From Aminobacter sp. J41 (lineage in GTDB: Bacteria > Pseudomonadota > Alphaproteobacteria > Rhizobiales > Rhizobiaceae), in the NCBI RefSeq assembly GCF_000526635.1, contig NZ_JAGL01000027.1:1-42625 (forward strand): a DNA stretch of 42,625 nt, written 5' to 3'. Below, one piece after another: positions 1 to 8,351 of this stretch; position 1 is the first letter of the stretch; each line of letters opens with the position of its first letter. The notes under the pieces were generated by a model. The model saw nothing but the letters and a program-made list of their open reading frames with translations, was not told where the DNA came from and searched no databases. Both the position numbers and the translations under genes were made by a program.

Positions 1-1
1 G

Positions 2-256
2 ACCTTCCCGAAGGAGCATCGGGCCAAGCTTCACAGCACGAATCCGATCGAACGCCTTAACGGGGAGATCAAGCGGCGCACCGATGTCGTCGGCATATTC
101 CCGAATGACGACGCCATCGTGCGTCTCGTCGGAGCCCTGCTGCTCGAACAGAACGATGAATGGGCCGTTCAGCGTGCCCGCTACATGACGCTGGAAAGCG
201 TCGGACAATTGAGCGATGATCCCTTCATCAGCCTGCCAGCAGTAGCAGCACGCTGA
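2..256 (+). CDS. IS256-family transposase, C-terminal end (cut by window start)
   Basis: The open frame enters from the left edge and gives the last 84 residues of a mutator/IS256-type DDE transposase. The block [20 protein letters not shown] followed by GIFPND is the hallmark C-terminal region containing the last acidic catalytic residue (E of RLNGEIKRR). It ends LPAVAAR at a TGA. About 300 N-terminal residues of a normal ~400-residue enzyme lie outside the window, so whether the element is intact cannot be judged. The element's right end should fall in the next ~80 bases (the TTACACCACGCGGTGGGACA stretch near 300-320 is typical of sequence following these genes), but no inverted repeat can be proven here. 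It places a mobile element directly upstream of the sugar operon. Confidence 0.9.
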   Translation, partial: TFPKEHRAKLHSTNPIERLNGEIKRRTDVVGIFPNDDAIVRLVGALLLEQNDEWAVQRARYMTLESVGQLSDDPFISLPAVAAR

Positions 257-520
257 CCAACCCGGCCAAGCCGGACAGCACGGCGACCAATGCCGTCAGT
301 TACACCACGCGGTGGGACACCATCTCGCCTGAAGTCCGCGCAAAGGTGCGCTGAAAACAGCGATATGTAATCTTCGGTATGTCTCCATCGAATAACGGAA
401 TTTCCATAGTATAACAGCGAGTGCTACCTGTTCTGCCGATGATCGCACGGCGCGCCGGCGACACCCGCTGAAGGACGCGGGCCGGTGTGGCGAAGGAAGA
501 TCACGCACGGGAGGAAGTCA
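257..520. other. IS tail and putative leader/promoter region of the sugar operon
   Basis: This non-coding stretch joins the transposase end to gguC. It is more AT-rich than its surroundings around 360-420. TATAAC at 410-415 could be a -10 box, but no convincing -35 is visible. ACGGAATTT at 395-403 recurs in the chvE leader (7105-7113). A short ORF on the minus strand (296-508) has no recognisable features and is not called as a gene. Confidence 0.35.
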
Positions 521-1513
521 GTGCTGCTATCGCAATTCCGCCGCGACGACGGCCGCATCCAGGTTGTCGCGCGTGAGGGCACCGAAGCCTACGAGGTCGC
601 GACCGACGCAAGCCTCTACGACCTGGCGATGCACTGCGCTAACAACGGGCTCGTGCTCAAGGACCATGTCATCGACCTTGGGCTGAATGGCGCGGTCGAC
701 CTCGCGGCTCTCTGCGAGGAGGGGCGGGTGCTGCCGCCGGTCCTTCATCCCGATCCCGCGCACCTGCATGTCACCGGCACCGGCCTTACCCATCTCGGCT
801 CCGCCGCGACCCGCGCGGCGATGCATTCCAAGCCGACGCAGGACGAGACCGACTCCATGCGCATGTTCCGCATGGGGCTCGAAGGCGGCAAGCCGGCCAA
901 TGGCGGGCCGGGCGTGCAGCCGGAATGGTTCTACAAGGGCAACGGAAACGCGCTGATTGCGCCGAGCGCGCCGCTGGTGCGCCCGCCCTTTGCCGATGAC
1001 GCGGGTGAGGAGCCGGAAATCGCCGGCATCTATGTCATCGACCGCGACGGCAATCCCTGCCGGGTGGGCTTCGCGCTCGCCAACGAGTTTTCCGACCATG
1101 TGATGGAGCGGAAGAACTATCTCTATCTCGCCCATTCCAAGCTGCGGCAGGCCTCCGTCGGCCCGGAGCTTCTCGTCGGGCCGCTGCCGGCGAGCGTCGA
1201 GGGGGTTAGCCGCATTCGCCGCGGCCGGGAGGTGATCTTCGAGAAGCCGTTCCTGTCGGGCGAGGCGAACATGTCCCACTCGATCGCCAATCTCGAGCAC
1301 CATCACTTCAAGTACGAGATCTTCCGCCAGCCGGGCGACGTGCACGTGCACATGTTCGGCACGGCGACCTTGTCCTATGCCGACGGGATTGCGACGCAGG
1401 ACGGCGACGTGTTCGAGATCGAGGCGCCGGCGTTCGGCTATCCGCTGCGCAATGCGCTCAAGTTCGAGGCGGCGCCGCCGGTGGCGGAAAGGCAAGAGGT
1501 GCACGTGCTTTGA
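521..1513 (+). CDS. gguC: GguC/AraD1-family FAH-fold protein, probable 2-keto-3-deoxy sugar-acid dehydratase
   Basis: A 330-residue protein of the GguC (AraD1) branch of the fumarylacetoacetate hydrolase fold, related to the XylX-type 2-keto-3-deoxy-pentonate dehydratases. Visible landmarks are the early glycine-rich GLTHLGSAATR segment, the PEWFYKGNG motif near residue 145, an acidic metal-site region (GEEPEIAGIYVIDRDGNP) and VGFALANEFSDH. The GTG at 521 is chosen over the upstream ATG at 485 because GGGAGGAA (510-517) sits at good Shine-Dalgarno distance. In Agrobacterium gguC follows chvE-gguAB; here it leads the operon, ahead of two sugar importers and genes for oxidative pentose breakdown. 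Inference: it dehydrates the 2-keto-3-deoxy acid made by the downstream dehydratase to 2-ketoglutarate semialdehyde. The reaction has not been demonstrated for GguC as far as I know, so the role is inferred from context and XylX similarity. Confidence 0.88.
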   Translation: MLLSQFRRDDGRIQVVAREGTEAYEVATDASLYDLAMHCANNGLVLKDHVIDLGLNGAVDLAALCEEGRVLPPVLHPDPAHLHVTGTGLTHLGSAATRAAMHSKPTQDETDSMRMFRMGLEGGKPANGGPGVQPEWFYKGNGNALIAPSAPLVRPPFADDAGEEPEIAGIYVIDRDGNPCRVGFALANEFSDHVMERKNYLYLAHSKLRQASVGPELLVGPLPASVEGVSRIRRGREVIFEKPFLSGEANMSHSIANLEHHHFKYEIFRQPGDVHVHMFGTATLSYADGIATQDGDVFEIEAPAFGYPLRNALKFEAAPPVAERQEVHVL

Positions 1514-1686
1514 GAGCTTTCTGAAGCGGCGGCCGCCGGGGAGGAACGGCATCCGCGACGCGAAGGGGAGGATCGGACCGGCGTTCGCGCCGGTCCGGAC
1601 GCGCAAATGGTGCCGGCGCTGACGGGCCCCATGAAATGAGGCAGCTGGTCGCCCCGCGGCCGGCAGAACCAAGGTGGAGGATCATC

Positions 1687-2634
1687 ATGACCAGAATGCT
1701 TTTGGCGGGAGCCGCGCTCCTTGCTCTTTCGGTCGGTGCATCGGCGCAGACCATCGGTTTCTCGCAGATCGGCTCGGAATCGGGCTGGCGCGCCGCCGAG
1801 ACGACGCTGACCAAGCAACAGGCCGAGGAACGCGGCTACACGCTGCAATTCTCCGACGCGCAGCAGCGCCAGGAGAACCAGATCGCCGCGATCCGCTCGT
1901 TCGTCGCCCAGGGCGTCGACGCGATCCTGCTCGCGCCAGTGGTGGCGACCGGCTGGGATGCCGTGCTGCAGGAAGCCAAGGAAGCCGAGATCCCGGTGGT
2001 GCTGCTCGACCGTCAGGTCGACTCGTCCGACGATCTGTACCTGACGGCGGTTGGCTCGGACCTTGTCCATGAGGGCAAGGTCGCCGGCGAATGGCTCGCC
2101 AAGGAAGTCGGCGACAACAAGTGCCGCGTCGTCGAGCTGCAGGGCACGACCGGTTCGTCGCCCGCCATCGACCGCGCCAAGGGTTTCCGCGATGGCATAG
2201 CCGGCAAAGCGAACATCGAGATCGTGCGCAGCCAGACCGGTGACTTCACCCGCGCGCTGGGCAAGACCGTGATGGAAAGCTTCCTGCAGGCCGAAGGCGG
2301 CGGCAAGGACATCTGCGCGCTCTATGCCCACAATGACGACATGGCAATCGGCGCCATCCAGGCGATCAAGGAAGCGGGCCTCAAGCCTGGCCAGGACATC
2401 AAGATCGTCTCGATCGACGCGGTGCCGGACATCTTCCAGGCGATGGCCGCTGGCGAGGCGAATGCCACCGTCGAGCTGACGCCGAACATGGCGGGCCCGG
2501 CCTTCGATGCGCTGGAGAAGTTCTGGAAGGACGGCACCGTGCCGCCGAAGTTCATCCAGACGGAGTCGAAGCTCTACACGCAGGCGGATGATCCGCAAGG
2601 CGAGTACGAGCGGCGCAAGGACCTCGGCTACTAA
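1687..2634 (+). CDS. ytfQ: Sugar ABC transporter periplasmic binding protein (YtfQ type)
   Basis: A 315-residue type I periplasmic binding protein. An N-terminal signal peptide (MTRMLLAGAALLALSVGASA, cleavage after ASA) is followed by TIGFSQIGSESGWRAAET, the YtfQ hallmark. Ligand-pocket landmarks include VVLLDRQVD near residue 105, GTTGSSPAIDRAKGFRDGI near 160, and HNDDMAIGA near 220. The start at 1687 follows GGTGGAGG (1673-1680); the upstream in-frame ATG at 1636 would destroy the signal peptide. Characterised YtfQ proteins bind galactofuranose, and related rhizobial proteins serve other aldoses, so the ligand is uncertain; the operon's enzymes suggest L-arabinose or galactose in furanose form. 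It feeds the YtfR/YtfT/YjfF membrane complex encoded next. Confidence 0.93.
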   Translation: MTRMLLAGAALLALSVGASAQTIGFSQIGSESGWRAAETTLTKQQAEERGYTLQFSDAQQRQENQIAAIRSFVAQGVDAILLAPVVATGWDAVLQEAKEAEIPVVLLDRQVDSSDDLYLTAVGSDLVHEGKVAGEWLAKEVGDNKCRVVELQGTTGSSPAIDRAKGFRDGIAGKANIEIVRSQTGDFTRALGKTVMESFLQAEGGGKDICALYAHNDDMAIGAIQAIKEAGLKPGQDIKIVSIDAVPDIFQAMAAGEANATVELTPNMAGPAFDALEKFWKDGTVPPKFIQTESKLYTQADDPQGEYERRKDLGY

Positions 2635-2704
2635 GCCCAGGGCCAAGAGCAGACCGGACCGGGGCGTTTTTCTGACGCCCCGGTTCCTGCACGAAAGGAA
2701 GCCG

Positions 2705-4219
2705 ATGCTCCTATCCATCCGCTCGCTCTCGAAGGAATTTCCCGGCACCAAGGCGCTGCAGGGCGTCGATTTCGACCTCGCCGCCGGCGAGGTGCATGCG
2801 CTGCTCGGGGAAAACGGCGCCGGCAAGTCGACCCTCATCAAGTGCCTGACCGGCGCCTACAGGCGCGATGCCGGCGAGATCCTGCTCGATGGCGCGCCGA
2901 TCGATCCGGCCTCGACGGCGGAGGCGCAGGCGCTGGGCATCGGCACCGTCTATCAGGAAGTGAACCTTCTGCCGAACCTCACCGTCGCGCAGAACCTCAC
3001 CTTCGGCCGCGAGCCGCGCCGCTTCGGTATGGTCGACCGCAAGGCGCAGTCGGCGAAGGCGCGCGAGTTGCTCGCGCAATACGGCATCGACATAGACGTG
3101 GAACGCGATCTCGGCGCCTATTCGGTAGCGATCCGGCAGATCGTTGCGATCGCGCGGGCGGTCGAGATTTCCGGCAAGGTGCTGATCCTTGACGAGCCGA
3201 CGGCGAGCCTCGACGCCGCCGAGGTGAAGATGCTGTTTTCCATCGTGCGCAAGCTGCGCGAGCAGGGGCTCGGCATCATCTTCGTCTCGCATTTCCTCGA
3301 TCAGGTCTTTGAACTCAGCGACCGGCTGACCGTGCTGCGCAACGGTCGCAAGATCGTCACCGAGCGCACCCGTGACATCGACCGGCTCAGGCTCATCTCC
3401 TACATGCTAGGGCGCGAGCTGGAGGAAACGGCGCGCGAGCAGCGCACCGCCAGCAACAGCAAGGACCAGAAGCCGATGCTGCGGTTCGAGCAGCTCGGCT
3501 GCAAGGGCGTGATCGAGCCTTTCAATCTCGAGGTCGGCAAGGGCGAGGTGATCGGGCTTGCAGGCCTCCTCGGCTCCGGGCGCACCGAAACGGCGGAACT
3601 CATCTTCGGCGTGCGCAGCGCCTCGACTGGCGCGGCCGAGGACGACACGGGAAAAATCTCCCACGGCAATCCGCGCGAGGCGATTGCCGCCGGCTTCGGC
3701 TTCACGCCGGAGGACCGCAAGGTGGACGGCATCGTCGCCGAGCTGTCCGTGCGCGAAAACATCATCCTCGCGCTGCAGGCGCGGCGCGGCTGGGCCGCGC
3801 CCCTGTCGCGCGCCGAGCAGGAGCGGCTGGCCGAGCACTACATCCGCCTGCTCGACATCCGCACGTCGAGCGCGGACAAGCCGGTGGGCGAGCTTTCGGG
3901 CGGCAACCAGCAGAAGGTGGTGCTCGCGCGCTGGCTTGCAATGAACCCGCGCTTCCTTATCCTCGACGAACCGACGCGCGGCATCGACGTCGGCGCGCAT
4001 GCCGAGATCCTGCGCCTCATCAATGAGATCACGAGGGAGGGGATGGCAGTCCTCCTCATATCGTCCGAACTCGATGAGTTGGTCGCCGCCTGCGACCGCG
4101 TGATCGTGGTGCGCGACCGCCGCCATGTGGCGCAGCTTTCGGGCGAGCGGATCACCAGCGAGGCCATCGTCCACGCCATTGCCCAGCCGGGCGCGGCCAG
4201 CCATACCGAGGCGGCATGA
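2705..4219 (+). CDS. ytfR: Sugar ABC transporter ATP-binding protein (YtfR type, duplicated ATPase)
   Basis: A 504-residue cytoplasmic ATPase with two ABC domains in one chain, typical of the ribose/galactofuranose importer class. The first domain has Walker A GENGAGKST at residues 35-43 and Walker B LILDEPTASLDAAE; its signature is degenerate (YSVAIRQIVAIARA). The second domain lacks a clear Walker A lysine (GLLGSGRTETAEL), but has the canonical signature LSGGNQQKVVLARWL and LILDEPTRGIDVG. This asymmetry is normal for the family. The ATG at 2705 follows AAAGGAAG at 2694-2701; the longer in-frame extension to 2507 overlaps ytfQ and is not used. The stop overlaps the start of the first permease (ATGA at 4216-4219), indicating translational coupling. 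Confidence 0.94.
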   Translation: MLLSIRSLSKEFPGTKALQGVDFDLAAGEVHALLGENGAGKSTLIKCLTGAYRRDAGEILLDGAPIDPASTAEAQALGIGTVYQEVNLLPNLTVAQNLTFGREPRRFGMVDRKAQSAKARELLAQYGIDIDVERDLGAYSVAIRQIVAIARAVEISGKVLILDEPTASLDAAEVKMLFSIVRKLREQGLGIIFVSHFLDQVFELSDRLTVLRNGRKIVTERTRDIDRLRLISYMLGRELEETAREQRTASNSKDQKPMLRFEQLGCKGVIEPFNLEVGKGEVIGLAGLLGSGRTETAELIFGVRSASTGAAEDDTGKISHGNPREAIAAGFGFTPEDRKVDGIVAELSVRENIILALQARRGWAAPLSRAEQERLAEHYIRLLDIRTSSADKPVGELSGGNQQKVVLARWLAMNPRFLILDEPTRGIDVGAHAEILRLINEITREGMAVLLISSELDELVAACDRVIVVRDRRHVAQLSGERITSEAIVHAIAQPGAASHTEAA

Positions 4220-5235
4220 TGGGCCAGACCTTCAGGCGCATCACTCCGCAGCTCGTGACCCTCGCCCTCGTGGTGCTGCTGGTCACGGTGTTCTTCCCGA
4301 ATTTCCTCGCCGTCAGCTTCGATGGCACGCGCTTCGTCGGCCCCGTGGTCGACGTGCTCAAGCGCTCGGCGCCGGTGGCGCTGCTTGGCGTCGGCATGAC
4401 ACTGGTGATTGCCACGCGCGGCATCGACCTTTCGGTCGGAACGGTGATGGCGATTTCCGGCGCGGTGGCGGCCTGGGCGATCACATCCGGCTATGGCCTT
4501 GTTGGCGCGGTCGGGCTGGCAATCGGCGCCGGGCTGCTGGCAGGGCTGTGGAACGGCTGTCTCGTCGCCATCGTCGGCATCCAGCCGATCGTGGCGACGC
4601 TGATCCTGATGACGTCGGGGCGCGGCATCGCCCAGCTGATCACCGAAGGGCGCATTCTCACCTTCTCCGATCCCAACCTTGCCTTCGCCGGTTCCGGCTC
4701 GGTGCTCGGGGTTCCGTTCCCGACCATCCTCTGGATCGCGACGGCGGTGGTCGTCGCCTTGCTGATGCGGCGCACGGCGCTCGGCATGCTGATCGAGGCG
4801 ACCGGCATCAACCGCGCGGCAAGCGCGCTCGCCGGCGTGAACGCGACAGTGCTGCTGATTGCCGTCTACATGGCATCCGGCTTCTGCGCCTCGCTCGCCG
4901 GCATTGTCGCCACCGCCGACATTCGCGGCGCCGATGCCAACAATGCCGGGCTCTGGCTCGAGCTCGACGCGATCCTCGCCGTCGTTATCGGCGGCAATTC
5001 GCTGCTCGGCGGGCGCTTCTCGATTGCCGGCACCATGATCGGCGCGCTGATCATCCAGACGATCAACACCGGCATCATGCTGTCGGGCTTCCCGTCGGAG
5101 TACAACCTCGTCATCAAGGCGGTGCTGGTGCTGATCATCCTGGTGCTGCAGTCGCCGAACCTTGCTGCCGACTGGCTGTTCCTGAAGTCGATGCTGAAGG
5201 CCCGGCGCGCCAATGTGCGGAGCGAGACGCCATGA
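4216..5235 (+). CDS. ytfT: Sugar ABC transporter permease (YtfT type)
   Basis: A 339-residue inner-membrane permease of the BPD_transp_2 (RbsC/YtfT) family with about eight to ten hydrophobic helices. Family landmarks are GVGMTLVIATRGIDLSVGTV near residue 60, VATLILMTSGRGIAQLITEG near 125, GINRAASALAGVN near 195 and AVVIGGNSLLGG near 255, the cytoplasmic coupling loops that contact the ATPase. It overlaps both neighbours by ATGA, so it is made in step with ytfR and yjfF. It pairs with the second permease as a heterodimer, as in E. coli YtfT-YjfF. Confidence 0.94.
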   Translation: MMGQTFRRITPQLVTLALVVLLVTVFFPNFLAVSFDGTRFVGPVVDVLKRSAPVALLGVGMTLVIATRGIDLSVGTVMAISGAVAAWAITSGYGLVGAVGLAIGAGLLAGLWNGCLVAIVGIQPIVATLILMTSGRGIAQLITEGRILTFSDPNLAFAGSGSVLGVPFPTILWIATAVVVALLMRRTALGMLIEATGINRAASALAGVNATVLLIAVYMASGFCASLAGIVATADIRGADANNAGLWLELDAILAVVIGGNSLLGGRFSIAGTMIGALIIQTINTGIMLSGFPSEYNLVIKAVLVLIILVLQSPNLAADWLFLKSMLKARRANVRSETP

Positions 5236-6206
5236 GCATCAACCCGCGCCTTTACCCGCTGCTTGCGACGATCGGCATTTTCCTCGTCGGCTACCTCATC
5301 AGCTACCTGCAGTTCCCGGCGATGCTGTCGACACGGGTGATCGGCAACCTTTTGACCGACAACGCCTATCTCGGCATCGTCGCGGTGGGCATGACCATCG
5401 TCATCCTGTCCGGCGGCATCGACCTGTCGGTCGGCTCGGTGATCGCCTTTTCCGGCGTGTTCATCGCCGTATTGCTGCGCGATACCAGCCTGCATCCGCT
5501 CGCGGTGTTCGCGCTGCTGCTCATCATCACCACGGTCTTCGGCGCGGCGATGGGCTGGCTGATCCATGCGCTTGCGATGCCCGCCTTCATCGTCACCCTT
5601 GCCGGCATGTTCCTGGCGCGGGGCGTCGCCTACATGATGACGATCGACTCCGTCGCCATCAGCCATCCGTTCTATTCGATGCTGACGAGCGCCTACTGGC
5701 TGATGCCGGGCAAGGGGCGGCTGACGCTGATCGGCGTTTTGATGCTGATTTCCGTCCTCGCCGGCGCGATCATCGCGCACCGCACCCGCTTCGGCGCGGC
5801 GGTGTTCGCGCTCGGCGGCGGCGAGCAGACCGCGCGGCTGATGGGCGTCAATGTCGGGCGCACCACGGTGCTGATCTACGCCTTCTCCGGCCTGATGGCG
5901 GGGCTCTCCGGCATCGTCTTCTCCATCTACACCGGCTCCGGCTATCCGCTGGCGACGGTGGGCACGGAACTCACCGCAATCGCGGCGGTGGTTATCGGCG
6001 GCACGATCCTCACAGGCGGCGCGGGCTATGTCATCGGCACGCTGTTCGGGGTCCTCACCATGGGCCTGATCCAGACCTACATCGTCTTCGACGGCACGCT
6101 GTCGAGCTGGTGGACGAAGATCGTCATCGGCCTGCTGCTTCTCATCTTCATCCTGCTGCAGAAGGGCCTGCTGAGGCTCACCGCATTCGGCGAGGCACGG
6201 ACATGA
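5232..6206 (+). CDS. yjfF: Sugar ABC transporter permease (YjfF type)
   Basis: A 324-residue inner-membrane permease, the partner of YtfT. It carries the same signature loops: AVGMTIVILSGGIDLSVGSV near residue 50, FIVTLAGMFLARGVAYM near 118, GGGEQTARLMGVNVGRTT near 195 and AAVVIGGTILTGGAGYVIG near 248. The start ATG at 5232 overlaps the ytfT stop (ATGA). It shares fold but little direct sequence with YtfT, as expected for the family's paralogous permease pairs. Its stop overlaps the downstream lactonase start by four bases, tying transport and catabolism in a single transcript. Confidence 0.94.
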   Translation: MSINPRLYPLLATIGIFLVGYLISYLQFPAMLSTRVIGNLLTDNAYLGIVAVGMTIVILSGGIDLSVGSVIAFSGVFIAVLLRDTSLHPLAVFALLLIITTVFGAAMGWLIHALAMPAFIVTLAGMFLARGVAYMMTIDSVAISHPFYSMLTSAYWLMPGKGRLTLIGVLMLISVLAGAIIAHRTRFGAAVFALGGGEQTARLMGVNVGRTTVLIYAFSGLMAGLSGIVFSIYTGSGYPLATVGTELTAIAAVVIGGTILTGGAGYVIGTLFGVLTMGLIQTYIVFDGTLSSWWTKIVIGLLLLIFILLQKGLLRLTAFGEART

Positions 6207-7069
6207 ACACCGGTGTGACCATCTACGACGAGCGGCCATGCCTGCTGGGCGAGGGCGCGCTTTGGCACCCGCTGCGCATGCAGCTGTTCTGGTTCGACAT
6301 TCTCGCCGGCAAGCTGCTGTCGCGTCGGGGCGACCAGGAATTTGCCTGGGAGTTCGGCGAGTGCGTCTCGGCCGCCGGCTGGGTCGATGAGAACCGGCTG
6401 ATTATCGCGAGCGAAACGCAGCTCTTCCTGTTCGACGTCGAGAGCGGCGAGCGCAAGCATCTCGCTCCGCTCGAGGCGGATGTCCCCGGCACCCGCTCCA
6501 ATGACGGCCGCGCCGACCCGAAGGGCGGCTTCTGGATCGGCACCATGGGCAAGAAGGCAGAGGAGGGGAGGGGCGCGATCTACCGCTTCCACGAGGGACG
6601 CGTCGAGCCGCTGTTCGGCGGCATCACCATCCCGAATGCGATCTGCTTTGCGCCCGACGGCAGCCGCGCCTACTTCGCCGACACCCACGAGGACATCGTC
6701 TACACGGTAAAGCTCGATGCAGAGGGCTGGCCGGAGGGCGACAGGGAGGTCTTTCTCGATCTTTCAGCCGAGGGGCTGCACCCTGACGGCGCGGTGGTGG
6801 ACGCCAATGGCTGCTTCTGGAACGCGCAATGGGGCGCCTCACGCGTTGCGCGCTACTCCCGCGAAGGCAAGCTCGAACATGTGATCGCGCTGCCCCCGAC
6901 CAACACCTCGTGCCTTGCCTTTGGCGGGCTCGACTTCCGCACGCTCTATGTCACCAGCGCCCGCCAGGACCTCGAGGAACCCCGCCTTGCGGACGGGCTG
7001 GTCTACGTCGTGCCGGAAGCCGGCAAGGGCGTGCCGGAGCCGGCAGTGATGATTGAGGCGGAGCGCTGA
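6203..7069 (+). CDS. SMP-30/gluconolactonase-family sugar lactonase (likely L-arabinolactonase)
   Basis: A 288-residue six-bladed beta-propeller hydrolase that opens sugar 1,5- or 1,4-lactones to aldonates. The four divalent-metal ligands of the family are recognisable: E17 (LLGEGALW), N100 (TRSNDGRADP), N145 (IPNAICF) and D195 (HPDGAVVD). GGFWIGTMGKK and YFADTHEDIVY are standard blade motifs. The ATG at 6203 overlaps the yjfF stop. In the non-phosphorylative pentose pathway the lactonase acts between the sugar dehydrogenase (12820-13746) and the acid dehydratase (11091-12833), both encoded downstream. No signal peptide, so it acts in the cytoplasm. The precise sugar is inferred from context. 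Confidence 0.92.
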   Translation: MNTGVTIYDERPCLLGEGALWHPLRMQLFWFDILAGKLLSRRGDQEFAWEFGECVSAAGWVDENRLIIASETQLFLFDVESGERKHLAPLEADVPGTRSNDGRADPKGGFWIGTMGKKAEEGRGAIYRFHEGRVEPLFGGITIPNAICFAPDGSRAYFADTHEDIVYTVKLDAEGWPEGDREVFLDLSAEGLHPDGAVVDANGCFWNAQWGASRVARYSREGKLEHVIALPPTNTSCLAFGGLDFRTLYVTSARQDLEEPRLADGLVYVVPEAGKGVPEPAVMIEAER

Positions 7070-7103
7070 GAGACATGCCCGACTGGGCATATCAGTCAGC
7101 CAA

Positions 7104-7120
7104 GACGGAATTTGACCGTC
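7104..7120. promoter_or_regulatory. Inverted repeat GACGG-N7-CCGTC in the chvE leader
   Basis: A 5+5 inverted repeat lies in the 140-base gap before chvE, the only sizeable internal gap of the sugar locus. The element also contains ACGGAATTT, shared with the gguC leader at 395-403. It could be an operator or part of a second promoter for the chvE section. No regulator gene is adjacent, so this is only a candidate. Confidence 0.25.
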
Positions 7121-7209
7121 ATATCACTGCCTTCTATCGCTGAGGAACCGACGACGTTCGGACACAGGCTGGCAGAGGAGAGAGCTGGCCACTTCTGGGA
7201 GGAAAAGCC

Positions 7210-8277
7210 ATGAGACTGTTCAAGGCCGCTCTGGCGGCGACACTTCTTGGTGCAAGCCTGTTTTCCATCCCTGCATGGGCGCAGGAGAAAGGCCTGGTCG
7301 GCATCGCCATGCCGACGCAGTCGTCAGCCCGCTGGATCTCGGACGGCCACTCGATGGTCGACCAGTTCAAGGAAGCCGGCTACGCGACCGACCTGCAATA
7401 CGCCGAAGACGACATCCCGAACCAGCTCGCCCAGATCGAGAACATGATCACCAAGGGCGCCAACGTGCTGGTCATCGCCGCCATCGATGGCACCACGCTG
7501 TCGAACGCGCTCGCCAACGCCAAGGCCGCCGGCATCAAGGTGATCGCCTATGACCGCCTGATCCGCGACAGCGACGCGGTCGACTACTACGCCACCTTCG
7601 ACAACTTCAAGGTCGGCGTGCAGCAGGCCGAGACGCTGGTCGCCGGCCTCAAGGAGCGCTTCGGCGACGTGAAGCCGTGGAACGTCGAAGTGTTCGGCGG
7701 ATCGCCCGACGACAACAACGCCTACTTCTTCTACGACGGCGCCATGTCGGTGCTGCAGCCGCTGATCGATGCCGGCGACATCGTCATCAAGTCCGGCCAG
7801 ACCGGCATGCAGACGGTCGGCACGCTGCGCTGGGACGGCTCGGTCGCGCAGTCGCGCATGGATAACCTGTTGTCCGCCAACTACACCGACGACCGCGTCC
7901 ACGGCGTGCTGTCGCCCTATGATGGCCTGTCCATCGGCATCATCTCGTCGCTCAAGGGCGTCGGCTATGGCTCCGGCGACATGCCGATGCCGATCGTCAC
8001 CGGCCAGGACGCCGAGGTCCCGTCGATGAAGGCGATCCTGCGCGGCGACCAGTACTCGACCATCTTCAAGGATACGCGCGAACTTGCCCGCGTCACGGTC
8101 GGCATGGTCGACGCGGTGCTCGGCGGCAAAGAGCCGGAGATCAACGACACCAAGACCTATGACAATGGCGTCAAGGTGGTGCCGTCCTACCTGCTCGAGC
8201 CGGTTCCGGTGACGAAGGAGAACTGGCGTCAGGCCCTGATCGACACCGGTTACTACAAGGCGTCGGAGATCGAATAG
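7210..8277 (+). CDS. chvE: Multiple-monosaccharide ABC transporter periplasmic binding protein ChvE
   Basis: A 355-residue type I periplasmic binding protein closely matching the ChvE family. Signal peptide of about 24 residues ending PAWA, then [18 protein letters not shown], the typical ChvE opening. Pocket-region landmarks are [20 protein letters not shown] near residue 116, [20 protein letters not shown] near 158 and [16 protein letters not shown] near 235. ChvE binds several aldoses (arabinose, galactose, glucose, xylose); in Agrobacterium it also signals to VirA, but no vir genes are present here. The start follows GGGAGG (7197-7202). It is the receptor for GguA-GguB, encoded next, and provides the second importer of the locus. 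Confidence 0.95.
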   Translation: MRLFKAALAATLLGASLFSIPAWAQEKGLVGIAMPTQSSARWISDGHSMVDQFKEAGYATDLQYAEDDIPNQLAQIENMITKGANVLVIAAIDGTTLSNALANAKAAGIKVIAYDRLIRDSDAVDYYATFDNFKVGVQQAETLVAGLKERFGDVKPWNVEVFGGSPDDNNAYFFYDGAMSVLQPLIDAGDIVIKSGQTGMQTVGTLRWDGSVAQSRMDNLLSANYTDDRVHGVLSPYDGLSIGIISSLKGVGYGSGDMPMPIVTGQDAEVPSMKAILRGDQYSTIFKDTRELARVTVGMVDAVLGGKEPEINDTKTYDNGVKVVPSYLLEPVPVTKENWRQALIDTGYYKASEIE

Positions 8278-8351
8278 TCCTCCCCGGACGGCGGCGGGTC
8301 CCGGCTCGTGCCGGGGCCTGCCGGCTGGCTGAACCTTGCCGGAGCATGGCC

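Noticed and set aside
1438-2841. A 467-codon minus-strand frame across gguC-ytfQ-ytfR
   Set aside because: Crosses three recognised genes and their ribosome sites, low-complexity composition.
7210-8277. Possibility that chvE signals a nearby vir system
   Set aside because: No virA/virG or other vir genes are in the window; the operon context is purely catabolic.
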